From Lunularia cruciata (lineage: Eukaryota; Streptophyta; Marchantiopsida; Lunulariales; Lunulariaceae): a stretch of DNA of 64,000 nucleotides. The DNA is taken from the NCBI GenBank assembly GCA_948567375.1, contig OX419760.1, positions 186,001 through 250,000 on the forward strand, in the 5' to 3' direction. Positions 23,201 to 34,560 of this stretch are shown here, in pieces. Within the stretch, counting starts at the first letter, position 1, and each line of letters begins with the position of its first letter. Under the pieces are notes generated by a model. That model was not told the DNA's origin. It did not search any database and was given only the letters and a program-made list of their open reading frames with translations. The position numbers were made by a program, and so were the translations under genes.

Positions 23201-24033
23201 TGTCCAAAGCATTTCTCTTTCTGCACTACTGGACCAGTTTACGTTCTCGACCTCAAACTTCTTTAGTGGAGCGGGAACGCCTTGGTAGGAACACGAAGTT
23301 TGCTTTTGATCTTTGCAGGCCATGGTCCCTTGATAAACCAGAAATCAATTTGTAACACCTGTCGGATGGTTTCAGATCGGCGAAATATGTTATATGATGT
23401 AGATTGATAATGGAATCTGGAACGTGGGTTAGGTCGATCGACAAGGAAATGTGGACTTCTTTTGAGTTCCATTGTTTGTAGGATGGCCAGGAGTAGAAAT
23501 TTCTACAGTAGACCTAGCGTCCCTTTGGCGCAACTCTTATCAACACATCCAATTGGGATCGAATTGTTCCGTAAAGAAAGTGCAACGGACCCACGCTTGC
23601 ACGTTACATTTTATTTCCATCTAACCAAGACTAGTAGCAAACTACAAGTAAAATCAGACTGGAAACCTTAAAGAAAACATGGCTTGTGGGAGACCCATCA
23701 AGTTTGAACTTCATACGAGTTTTGATTAAAATTCGTGACGTGGTACGGGTATAAGATCTCATTCTTAAGGCATGGTCAAAATAAGATCGAACGGGCATTG
23801 AAGGACTTGTACCACATAAGTAAATATCGAAGCCCAATGCTAAGGTGGATTCTATCTCATCGTGACATGAACCGGTGCGAGGTATATTTTATAAAGTCAT
23901 TCTAGAATAGAAAGTGACCCGAGAGTCCGGGGCCATTACAGCTGCAATCGGAGAATGCCCTCAACAATTGAAGACGTGGAAAGGGGACTACTTCCATGCA
24001 CTCAAACGGTGGATTCCAAGGAGATCTTTGCAT

Positions 24034-24546
24034 TCACAGATTTGGTGAGACTTGCTTGGATCTCGAGGGGATACCTCCAGTGCAGAAGATTGCTAGTGAG
24101 TTGAATGTTCTTGAGTGACTTGTTGAGGTCGGTAATGTGCAGGCATGCTGATTAACTTGCATCATGCAACGGTGTCCGATGATGATACTACAGGGGGCGG
24201 GGCGCTGCTGCGCGTGGTACGAGATTCGGCTATTTACTGTAGGTATGAATCTCATGAAGAGAATTTGATCTAAGGAGGCTAGCGGTGAAAATCTATGCGT
24301 ATACAGACAGCCTTGGCCTATGTCCGAGAGCAATCGTGTATGTTGAGAATTTGGTTCTTGCGAGTGGACAACTCTTTCTCTTGACGTAGCATAAGGTTTT
24401 AGGGTTAAATTCACAACCTGTCTTGGGACTGATTGTGAAATGAGGTTTTTGGGTGAGCCGTATCCAGAAATCTGTCGCAACCCTAAAGCAGTAAAGAAGT
24501 TATTCCGCAATACAGTAGCGACGAACACCAGGTATATTCGTCCCAA
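24034..24546 (-). other. open frame of 170 codons, no recognised domain
   Basis: Begins MGRIYLVFVATVLRNNFF and ends with KQVSPNL. No signal for a known family, no obvious intron pattern and no promoter. Its length is unusual for chance in this composition but not impossible. Codon use is unremarkable by eye. Confidence 0.15.
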
Positions 24547-25371
24547 GGTAATGTCTCTCTCCGACTACAGAAAAGGTAGAATACTGCATGGTGGAAAATT
24601 GTTCAGAGTTGCATGAGGAATGAAGAACCAGTCCTCCAACGGAAGGACATAGTAGATTCAGTGTACCGTATAAGTACCGTAACGAAGCTAAGCTCAGCTA
24701 CGCCTCCCTTGACTAATGGAACTATCCTTCAATCACTCCATTATGGTCGTCGATGTTGTATGTAGTAAATCAGGATAGGACTGTTCTGTCCGAGTAATCC
24801 CATTCGATAGAAATGATTGCGATGAATTATAGTCAAGAGCCCGGGCGCGGAATCTGACCCAAAAGGTTTCCACTTTGTATTGTCCATGATTGGTTGATGT
24901 ACAGTAAAGCACATGATGACACTGTGCACGCGGTTTCTCTCGAGTTCAGTTGGAACTAGTCAAGGAGGAGTACCGTACCCCATTTTCGACAAGAACTTTA
25001 CTTACTCACACATGTTGTGCACTTTAGCATTTGTTTTTTCCTGTGGACACACGCATATGGTACTTAGTTTATTTGACACTAGAAGATACTAGAGGGAAGA
25101 AGCTCGCGCAAGGAATCGGGAGGCATAGCTTTTACTGCTCAAGTGTTCGATACGTTCGACCCTTTACTGCTTTGTCCTCTCGTACTGTTTATGTTCTTCT
25201 ATGAAACAATGACGACTTCCATAGAATGTAAAATTCTCCGAACCTTGCAGGATAATATCTTCTCTCAATCAGAAGATTCTAAACGCCTCGAACTGCTCTC
25301 AGTTCTTCTTGACCGCCTGACGCCAACTCGTCTATCTCTCCCTCACGCATCGCGGAAAACTCTCAAAACCG

Positions 25372-25887
25372 GTGTGCAGTGCCAGGCAGTTTTTACATCT
25401 ACCTGGCTTTCCAGTTTCGGGTTTCCTAATTTCGGACAGTGACTTCCTGGTCCCTTCTTCTGAGACAATCTCCGAGACCAAGATCTTTGCACTCCAGCGG
25501 GCGCGCGCGTTCTGTCTGTCCGCGCGGGTAAGAGCTTTATATGATGGTTATGACTCTCCTGTCTGCTCCTATCTGGAAGGCACAACAGTACATTACACTA
25601 CAATGCCATGTACTACTAGACCCCCTCCGCTCACATACGGGATCGCATACAGTACGATTTCTAACACACCTGTTTACCAGCTACTAAAGAACCGGTGTGA
25701 GGGTAGCGACTCCTGGATATTCCACCGATCCTGGCTGCAATTCAAATTCCTACTCTCGAGCGACACCTCAGGAGAAAAAGGCGACCACATGGAACAGATG
25801 AAGGATGGGAAGACTTCAGGTAGGACACAACTTTCTGGATTGCTTCAGCATGTGAAACTGGAAAGAAAATGTTTCGAAGAAGTTTAA
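25372..25887 (+). other. open frame of 171 codons, no recognised domain
   Basis: Begins MCSARQFLHLPGFPVSGF. The start lies in a CpG-rich patch that includes GCGGGCGCGCGCGTTC (25498-25513). The 3' part overlaps a partial copy of the dispersed motif (25780-25817). No family recognised; could be chance or a fragment of a lost gene. Confidence 0.15.
25780..25817 (+). repeat. dispersed motif, partial copy D
   Basis: AAAAAGGCGACCACATGG followed by CAGATGAAGGATGGGAAGAC parallels GAAAGAGGCGACCGCGTTGG and CAGAAAGGATGGGAAGA in the leader of the TPR gene. Only the first half of the motif is present. Confidence 0.4.
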
Positions 25888-27130
25888 GCTCCGAGGAACA
25901 TGAACAAATGTTACGGCACTAATCCCAGATATGTCCGGACACCTAACTAATGACATACATTCGGTACGTGAATACGACGACAAGTCTTGCAAGAACTATG
26001 ACTAGGAAATCCATATAAAGCAGATTCTTTCTTAAATGCAGCTCACAGTGCACCCTATATTTCTGCGCAGATTAATGCCGGTACCACTCTATGGCATGAT
26101 GTCAGATGTTTTTGTGCATTCTCACTGCCAAAGGACTAGTCAGTGAGGACAACCAAGGAAGGACACAAAGAATCAGAATGAAGAACCTTAAACTCAACTC
26201 ATCAAGGGCCTTTGATCATACTGTTAGACTTAACAAGTAAGAAATATAATGGGTCGATGAACACATTGACTTGTAGGGCACTGGAACTGGTATGGAACTG
26301 GTGGACGAATGTTGGTTATAGTCGAACATCTTAACTGTATTTTGAAAACCTTAAGGGGTGGCAGATACCCAGACATTGCATCATCAATGCCTGCAAATCT
26401 GCATTCATTGTCAAGTGAAAGTGTGCACATAACAAGGTCACAAATAAACATACAGAACTCTACTCACCTTTTTGGAATTCAAATTTAACTAAAGTTCCCT
26501 AGGTATGTGGTATTTACAAACCATATTCACATCTGTTTATAGATAAATACTTGTTATTAGCACGAAGAGGAAATGGATCAGTGCACCAACCGCAAGATGA
26601 AACTCTCTTGTGTTCAAAAATTCATAATTTTGTTGGGGTACCTTAGAGCCTTTGCAGACATTATAGGTTTTTCGACAACTCAGGTTGCACAAAGAGTTCC
26701 GACTGTACACTTAACCAATTATCAATGATTTAGCACAGGATTTTAGGGACACGGATTCTCACTAATACTATAGAAGAACATATAAAGCACGTTTTCTCCA
26801 TTACGGACATGTTGTATGAATTCGCACCACGGAAGCAGTGATGAACAATCCAGGGGACCAAGTCCTAAAGTATTACTTAGCCTGACTTTAGCCAAAGGAC
26901 CTGAAGAATCAAATCAAAATAATGATGAATTGGGCTGTTGTACGGTCATGTACCACGGCCTTATAAGCGATTTTGTCCATCAGACCTGTTTATGGGGAAT
27001 ACTTACTGTTGGTATTGACCACACTTGGTGTCTCACTTGTTTGAATTTCTCCTTCGACCTTGTGCTTTAATTCAAACGGTGGTTCATGCTCGAATCTGGA
27101 GGGCAAGCTCTTAATTCCCTCTTCCTATTC

Positions 27131-27194
27131 GCATGGATCTTAAATCTGCACAATGACTGAACATGCATGGATCTGAAATCTGCACAATGACTAA
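27131..27194. repeat. small tandem duplication, 34-bp unit
   Basis: GCATGGATCTTAAATCTG-CACAATGACT at 27131 is followed at 27165 by GCATGGATCTGAAATCTG-CACAATGACT. One or two differences. Confidence 0.85.
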
Positions 27195-29200
27195 AGGTCG
27201 GTAGAATAATATCTTTGTGTCCTACAGAATAATGAATGAGTTGAAATATTCATCGTTGTAACTAAAGAAGTGTTCAACAAGTCTAGAATGATTTGAGTTC
27301 CAACAAAATGGATGATCAAGACAAATAGTATCTTTTACACTTCCTTAATGGTCGAAGTCCAAAACTAAAATCAGTAAGTAAGGATACTTACCTACTTTTC
27401 AGTCTTCTCGTGAATTGTTGGAGATCCTCATTGAGGATGAAAGAAATCACTTTACACCGATTTCAATATCATCTTAATGGTGTTCGTTTCTTAGGTGATG
27501 TCCAGGAGTTACGTTCGTACATGCTTATTCCGAAGTTTCATGAACTTACCAAATATAATTTATGAAGGTACACGGGAAGTTTTTCCCACAGTGAGATTTC
27601 TTTTTGCCATATTTTCTGAAAGTTTGCAGACTCGGAGTAGAGTACATTGTTAAAAAAAATACACGATAAAGTATATGATTGATTAGTATGAAGAGGTTAT
27701 TTTAGGGCTGACTTCGGTCTCTGGCCTTCATGAGAGATATAATATTCTGGAAGAGTTCCGGCCTTCACAAAAAAGTTTGCTGGACTCTACTTAATTGTGA
27801 TAGTCCCGCAGCACCTATACTGCCATTCCATGTTATTAGCTGGAAATCCCCTGTTTGATGCGGATTTTGTAATTAAAAGCCGGTATTCGGGAGGTTCTGC
27901 TCTTTGAGCACTTTAGCCGGGACAACAAGCAGAGATTTCCGTACTGCCTCTTTTTGTGTATTTCGTCTTATTTGTATTTAGGTGTTCAGAGCAGAATTCG
28001 ACTAAGTCACGCTCTTTCAACCTGAAATTTTGTAATATTTGTGTGACGGTGTGGAACGATCCCGGGACCAATTTCTCACTAGTGCATTGATGGAAATAGA
28101 AATCTCGGATGTTGCTTCAGCGAAATCGGAGTGGATGTGTTAACTTAGCACTGACATTATATAATCCTAGACTGACAGCAACTCTTTGTAGATATACCCA
28201 TGGTCAGTTTTTAAGTTTCAAGACGTACAGATAGTGAGAGGAAGTGGAAATGGATTTGATAACTTTGTGAACTTTATCCCCTGAGCTACCAGAAGATTGC
28301 AGAGAACCGGACAGCCTTCCAATGACTCGACCATGACCCCGTTGATTTAATGTTCGTATGATCACCTTCAGGAATATGCAGTTGCATGAACTGGTATCAC
28401 AAGTTACAAGGGTGATACTTATTGTTTCACAATTCCGGTAAACAAAATACGCTGAGAAGAGACTATTAAGCCACTCTAGAGTAACGGAGGATAAGACAGG
28501 CATAAAGCTTGGATATCAAATTTAGTATTTTTAATTTTGCCAGCCTCGGTCCCAACCGTTCACCGCGATATGTAAAGGTATTGGAAGTGAAGAGCACGTC
28601 CTGCATATTTTATTACTTTATCGCCCTGGTAAAAAAAAAAAAATTAGCTACAGCAAGAGACAGAAGAGAGAAAGAGAACGTCAAATGAAACCGAGATCAT
28701 GACGTGCACGCCAAGTTCCCGAACAATCATCCAAAATTTGGCGATTAGGACTAGACAATGGAAAGAGTGAATTTGATATTTGTCTGTGAATGACAAGAAA
28801 GGTCGTGGAAGGCAACGAGCAAGCGAATAATGGACATCATACAGTAAAGTACTGCGTTTGGAGACGATCTGATACGGTACTGTGTGTCTGGTTGCTCTGT
28901 ACTGTTGTCATTACTATTCGTGTGATGATGACTGGTGTCCAGGTTGAATCTCAATTACCCTCTAGGTCGTCTTCTCCACTTTCCTAGGATGGTAGTGTAC
29001 AGAAAATATGCGTTAAAAAGTAGTCAGACGGTCCCACAACGTGAGCATTGACATGGTATAGGATTGCTGAAGGTACCTGCTATGGCATTTCTATCACGCA
29101 TTGGGTACAGCCATGGGACCCGCGATTTAATGTACTTTGCCTTTACTCCTTTTTCTCTTAAACAAAAGCACTAAGGTTGAAAGTTTACTTAGTGGGAAGA

Positions 29201-29270
29201 AGGCGACCGCATGTTACAACAAGAAGAAAGGAAAGGCCCCATCAAGTACAAGAAAAAGACATAGGGAGTA
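29201..29270 (+). repeat. dispersed motif, copy B
   Basis: AGGCGACCGCATGTTACAAC, then AAGAAAGGAAAGGCCCCATC and AAGTACAAG. Offset by 160 bases from copy C. Both are preceded by AAGTTTACTTA-type sequence, so B and C may be a diverged local duplication. Confidence 0.5.
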
Positions 29271-29360
29271 AGATGAGGTTAAATCCCAATATATCGATAA
29301 GAGGAGTTCACTAAAGTTTACTTACTTAGTCGGCGGCATCTCCTTTCACTTAAAGAAGCA

Positions 29361-29428
29361 AGCGAGCGCGTGTGATAACAAGAAGGACAAGAAGACCCCA
29401 TCGAACCGTACAAAGAAACGATATGGGT
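29361..29428 (+). repeat. dispersed motif, copy C
   Basis: AGCGAGCGCGTGTGATAACA, then AGAAGGACAAGAAGACCCCA and TCGAACCGTACAAAGAAACG. It resembles copy A in the gene leader more closely than copy B does. Confidence 0.5.
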
Positions 29429-31100
29429 AAACATAGTCGAACTCTTTTCACTGCAGAGGTTTGGGAAGCCACTGTGCGTATAGCAAAGCACAGGGTCAAT
29501 GATAAGAACTCCCCGGCGTCATCTATATTATAAAGGAGTCGACACACAAGACAAATGACCTAATGTTGACTACCAGATACCGGTAGCGTTTCAAATGGCA
29601 GGTAAAGCACGCAAGGGATGACGTTGGGATGGCAGAGAGAGCGACACGCCGCGAGGCATAAGAAGTGAACTCAAGGCATTGCAGTACTTCCGCCAAAGCC
29701 AACGGGCCATCTAGCCCTGCCCGTTCCGACCTACCACACAACCATCACTTGCTGTCGGCACTTGGGGATCCAGATTATTCACATCACATCGTTTCAAATC
29801 CACTCTCGAGATGAAACTTCTCTCTTTCCGCCCAGATGTTGGAAATATAGATTTGATGGATTCAATAATCATGAACAACTCATGGACCAAAGTAAATTGA
29901 CTAAGTTGGTCTGGATGAAAACCGGCTCACAATCGCCCAAATTTCATCCTGTATTTTGGCAACTGCGGGCTACACCGTTTCGCTAGGCCCAGCTTTCCTC
30001 TGTCTCAACAGTGCAGGTGTCCTTTGAGAGCGGCACGTCCCAAGGTCAGAGCTTCTCACCCATCGTCCTCTGTCGTCGACTTTAAATTGGCCGGGAAAGT
30101 CGTGTCGTGCTGTTGCAATCAAGTGTATTTAAACGGACATTACGGGTTGCACTCGATTTGTAGATGATACGAGTATTCCTGACAATTGAACCGGATCGAA
30201 CCCCATTGAGTGAAAGGTCGGAGGGAAACTTAACTCGCCAAGTCAATTTCCAATTTACTCACTCCATGTCTCACCTATTTATGAGCATCACATGACTCAA
30301 CACTACACATTTGGCGGATGGATAAAGTATGTATTTTCATTCGACAAGAAAAGAAATTTTGCCTTCATTCTTTGCAAGGGTGAGCGAATGATTAACATAC
30401 GAAATCACCCCACTTGCATTGCCGTCGTCCAGATTTCTTTCCCTGAAAATAGAAACCAACTCAAAGTACGAATTGGGCTAGGAGTAAATGACCAGAACAA
30501 ATTTTAATTTTTCCCCAGACCATTGTGAGCGAAACTGAATTGGCATACGTTGATGTAGAGTAATCTGGTGGAACCATCCTGTTTACAGCGGTGTTTGTCT
30601 TCGGGCCTAATGTCGACCATGCTCTTCGTGACACTCACGCACACGGTGGCCAGGATCACGGTCGGTACGTACATCACCAGGCTTGTGAGTTTAGTTCACA
30701 GCATTCTGATGCTCAGTAGAAAGCGAATGCGTGGTAGAACAGTTTGAAGAGTGGTCAATTCATTGACATGTAAAAAGTAGAATCATATAGCATCTGAGAT
30801 CATTGAGCCTGTGATTGCTTTTACTCAAGCTTTCATCCAGTATACCGTAAAAGTATATCGTGCTTCTCTGACCTATATTGTTAGGGTCCGTATACCGTTG
30901 TGATTTTCTACATCTCTCTAGGAGCGATGTCAAACGGAACTACTCGGGGGATGCGCGTATAGCCAGAAACAAAATGGTCTAAATGCGTAAAATCAGAAAT
31001 ATTTGGTTGTGGGAGGAAACCAGATAAGGTTACAGGGCACGCTACGAAACCAGTATGCTCTAGGGCACGCTAAATGGATACCAGTGTACACTGATCTGTT

Positions 31101-32274
31101 TGGGAACAGTTCATTAGTATTATCAGTTGGTGGAAATTTTCCACTCGATATCTTATCTCATTTTACTTGTACAATCTCATATTAGAGAGGGAAGACCATA
31201 TCAATAAGGTTTGCTCAGTTCATATCATGGTTTGTCAATTAAAGCTTTCTATAAAGTCAATACGTAAGCTTGAAAATAAAATCTTGTTAGTTAAATCCAA
31301 GATACTGTCATACATTATGTTTGGGGTTAATCATATAACAGTAAAACAAGCATCCATGGAGTCAAAGAGGTTAATAGTTGTATCTTTGCATTATAAATTC
31401 ATTTGGTAATTACCTTGGCTTGAACATTGTTGTGCATCAACACACATCCAAGGGAATACACAAGGCAAAGCCCTACGTTTGGCAATTTTGCAAAAATGTC
31501 ACTTATTATAACACTTTATACAAAAGACAAGCACATAAGCGTAACTTCTTTCCAACAAGGTGTGAGGAAGGATTTGTGGGACGCCTCACCTTTTCATGGA
31601 CTACCATTTTTTCTCTTTTTCGTTTACTTTGTTGTAAAATTCCAGGAGTTAGTAAGTTGCAAAGGTAGAAGAGGGAATTATGTCAATGAGGAGGCATCGC
31701 CCTAAGCAGAAGGAGAGGAATATGGAGAAGTGCATGAGGAAGTTGTACAAGGAAAGAAACGGAGCTTGATGGATTTTGAGGAAAAAGACATTTGGCTTGG
31801 AAGGACCTTCTGCCTTGGAAGACCTTTGACCTGAAAGAGCACATGGCGCATGATCTTTAGCCTGAAATTGAGTCAATCCAGATGAGTCCAAGTGACATGT
31901 AATCTGCACTGCTAAAACAAGAACTGAAAATTAAGATCAATTGGACAAACCAAAACTTTCACATATGTCTGTTACGACCACTCACCTTAAGTGCACCTAC
32001 CAAAAGTTTGTAACGGTGGGACTATAATCCAGACTAGTTTGGCACCTTCTGCCCTTTCTAGAATTTCATGAGCAATTTCTTTAGTTAGGCAAAAAATTTC
32101 CTCACAAGTTAGAGTTGGATGCAAGTTAGAGTTGCAAAGAGAAAGATAGAAGAGCATTCTTCTGCACGTGGATTTCTGAGTAGAGATGAGGGAAAAGGTG
32201 ACGGATCTGGAATTGGTCACCTAAGCTCATAGGCAACGGAGGAAAGCAACATGATTCATTCTCGAACCTCTTGG
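31101..32274. other. transition back to AT-rich repeat sequence; no gene recognised
   Basis: CpG becomes rare after about 31,100. Two overlapping + strand frames (31378-31705, up to 96 codons) have no recognised domain. Near 31770-31870 diverged short repeats of the type GGCTTGGAAGGACCTTCTGCC / TTGGAAGACCTTTGACCTGAAA resemble tracts at 33690-33840 and 34430-34540. Confidence 0.4.
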
Positions 32275-32328
32275 ACTCCAACAATGGGTGGGCAATGTAG
32301 TCTTACATTGCCCACCCATTGTTGGAGT
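32275..32328. repeat. perfect 25-bp inverted repeat with a 4-base loop
   Basis: Arm 1 is 32275-32299 (ACTCCAACAATGGGTGG...), the loop is GTCT (32300-32303) and arm 2 is 32304-32328, the exact reverse complement with no mismatch. The flanking bases (G before, A after) do not pair, so the stem stops at exactly 25 bp. It is followed at once by 12 adenines. Confidence 0.97.
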
Positions 32329-32385
32329 AAAAAAAAAAAAGCTATTACAAAAAAAGCTAGACAAAAAAAAAGCTATTACACCTGT
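32329..32385 (+). repeat. A-rich tract with repeated GCTATTAC / GCTAGAC units
   Basis: Twelve A, then GCTATTACAAAAAAAGCTAG, then ACAAAAAAAAAGCTATTACA. The A-runs alternate with a short G-C-T-A motif. It may be a degenerate poly-A-like tail or a simple-repeat expansion next to the hairpin. Confidence 0.7.
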
Positions 32386-33540
32386 AGCTAGCATAGAGTC
32401 TTACATCCAAATCATTATCTTATCTAATGGAGATGAGTGGGACAAAGGAGTAGAAGTCCAATCTACTCTATCTAGGGACCCAAGAGAGTTAGAATATGCT
32501 CTATGGCAACAAGGAGTAGAAGGATTAAGGTAGAAGGAAAAATAGATACACCTAAACATGGGCTTGTCATGTTTCAGCTTGAAAACAAAGTGATGCTCCA
32601 TAATGAAGCAGTATTAACAGCCAAAGATGTGTTGGAGGCCAAAGAATGAAAGAGGAGTAAGGAGTTTGGCCAGATGAAAAAGGAAGTTTAGGAAGAAGGG
32701 CCTACTCTAGTCATTAATTTGAGTAGGGAGGAAGGAGAGTCTTTGGTACCAACCAAAGGGAGGGATGAAGCAGAGTCAAGAAGAAGAGTACTGCCCCTTA
32801 TATCCTCAATTGTACTTTCCAAACAAGTCATTCACATCGTAGGACCAGTCTTGGAGATGCAAGATTGGCTTCTCCAAATTCATAACAATTTATATAAGGG
32901 ATTAACAATGAGTCCACCTTGCTCTAACACCTTCATCTGACCACAATAGGATTTCACCAAGAAAGAGAAAAGAGGAAGGAGGAATTTACAAAGATTCATG
33001 CAATGTATGTGGAAGAAGAGAGTTGCAACAATAATGGAGTACAATCTGCATTTAAATTGAAGGAGGAATGCAAAGCTATTACAAAGAAATTCAATGAGGA
33101 ACTTCACAATAGGAAGGATGCAAAGACATCTCAAGCCAAAGAAGAAGCTTAGCGCCAAAAGGAGTTTGATGAGAAAATGAAGGCTAGTGAGGAGGAGGTC
33201 AATGCTATGCAAAGATTGCAAGGATCATTGCAAAGGTGTGCCATTAGGAAGAACAATGAATTTCCAAGGTCAAAATCAAGAAGCTTGCGGAGAAGCTGAA
33301 GGAGAGCAAGTAATTGACACAAGGAATAGAATCATGGTGTGAATAGAGATGGTATGTAATAAGTTAATCAAAATGACCGAGAGACAATGGACACACAAGT
33401 GGTGAAGTTGGAGCTGCACAATTTTTGATCCCAAGTACATGCATTGGAAGCCAAGGTCTACTTGGATGCAAAGCTTAAGAAGTTGCCAAATACTATATAG
33501 AGACATACCACAAGGAAATTTGAAGATTTGACAAGGACCT
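32386..33540 (+). pseudogene. broken Lys/Glu-rich ORF, probably retroelement-derived
   Basis: The + strand reads as interrupted charged segments, for example near 33050-33250 KEECKAITKKFNEELHNRKD followed by FDEKMKASEEEVNAMQRLQ, typical of a coiled coil. Several stops break the frame. No enzyme domain. The sequence runs into an LTR-like region, so I assign it to a large LTR element's accessory or gag-like ORF. Similar pieces lie at 5160-6501 and 39171-41141. Confidence 0.4.
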
Positions 33541-34560
33541 TCTTGGGATCCATTGTCCGTTTTAGAGAATGTGTTGACTTGTTAATTAGTGTGTAGAGGC
33601 AAATGTAGTTCCTTGCCAATAGCCTCTTGAGCCAAGGGAAGGAAACAATATTAGATTGAGTATAAATAGACCTTAGGCTTAGAATCACCTTTGACTTTGA
33701 TGGTGCCTTTGGCCAAAAGGGGCCTTTGATGAGAACCTTTTGGAGTTGTAAATGCACTTTAGCCTAAAATAATATTTGGCTTGAAAATCTTCTTTCACAT
33801 GGAAGACCTTTGATGTGAAACCTTTAGTGTAAATTTTGTAAGCCAAAGTTTTCCAAAGTGTAAAATAAGATACAAATTTAAACAAATAAAAACAAAAGAA
33901 TTACTTGGAGCTGGCCATAGACACATAGCCAATTCATAAGTTAGCCTATACAATAAGATAGGATTAGGAGATAAGATTAGGGTTAGTGATGAATGGTGTA
34001 GGTGTAATTAGAAGTTTTTGAACATTTCTTAGTAGTTGAATCTTTTCATTGAGAAGTAGTAGATTGTTTATATGTGTTGTAACACAATGTAAGTTTGGTT
34101 CACTCTTCATACTCAAAAGTATAAGTGCAAGGAACTCACAATACATGGCATTGATTTTATGCATTTTGTGTCATTAATTGCTTGACTGGTTGAGTAGAGG
34201 TGAAGAAACTTATAATAAGAAGTGTGCTTTAGAACCAATTAAGAAGTTCACATCATTATGGGGTGTGTGATCCCTAGAGTTCTAAAGAAATAAGACAATG
34301 CAAAGAGAGTTTTTGGGGACCTTGAACATTGCAATACCACATAATAGAAAAGCCAATCAGCTGGTCAATTCACAACTTCATTGGGATTGTACCTTTTGGA
34401 AAGGTTAGAACGTAGTTGGTAAGGTCCTTAGAGCAAAAAAACCTTTGGGATGAAACCAGCCTTTGGGGTGGAATTTGCCTTTGGAGTAAAGAGGCTCCCA
34501 AGGAGGAGAGGTCTTTGGCGTAAAGTGACCCATCATCCTAAGGATTAATTTAGAAAGGAT
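33541..34560 (+). repeat. LTR-like region containing decayed short repeats
   Basis: A promoter-like GAGTATAAATAG at 33658-33669 lies downstream of the coiled-coil ORF remnant, as expected in a 3' LTR. From about 33680 to 33840, and again from 34430 to 34540, variants of GCCTTTGG-NTGAAA and GACCTTTGATGTGAAACC recur every 20-35 bases. No second copy of this LTR was found in the window, so borders and identity are uncertain. Confidence 0.35.

Larger units (their letters stand above)
23201..31100. other. CpG-rich, apparently low-copy intergenic stretch without recognised genes
   Basis: Composition differs from both flanks: CpG is frequent (six in the 60 bases from 24181) whereas 60-base rows in the retroelement areas often have none. 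I see no retroelement domain, LTR or tRNA. Two open frames of about 170 codons stand out and are listed separately. A 13-base poly-A run at 28631-28643 and small direct duplications are the other visible structures. Confidence 0.5.

Noticed and set aside
28631-28643. Poly-A run as the tail of a processed pseudogene or LINE
   Set aside because: No upstream coding or LINE-like sequence and no flanking direct repeats seen.
30190-30215. GGATCGAACCCC, a B-box-like word suggesting a tRNA gene
   Set aside because: No A box at tRNA spacing and no acceptor pairing.
31378-31705. Overlapping 92- and 96-codon frames as a gene
   Set aside because: Overlap each other in different frames, no recognised domain, and located in repeat-like sequence.
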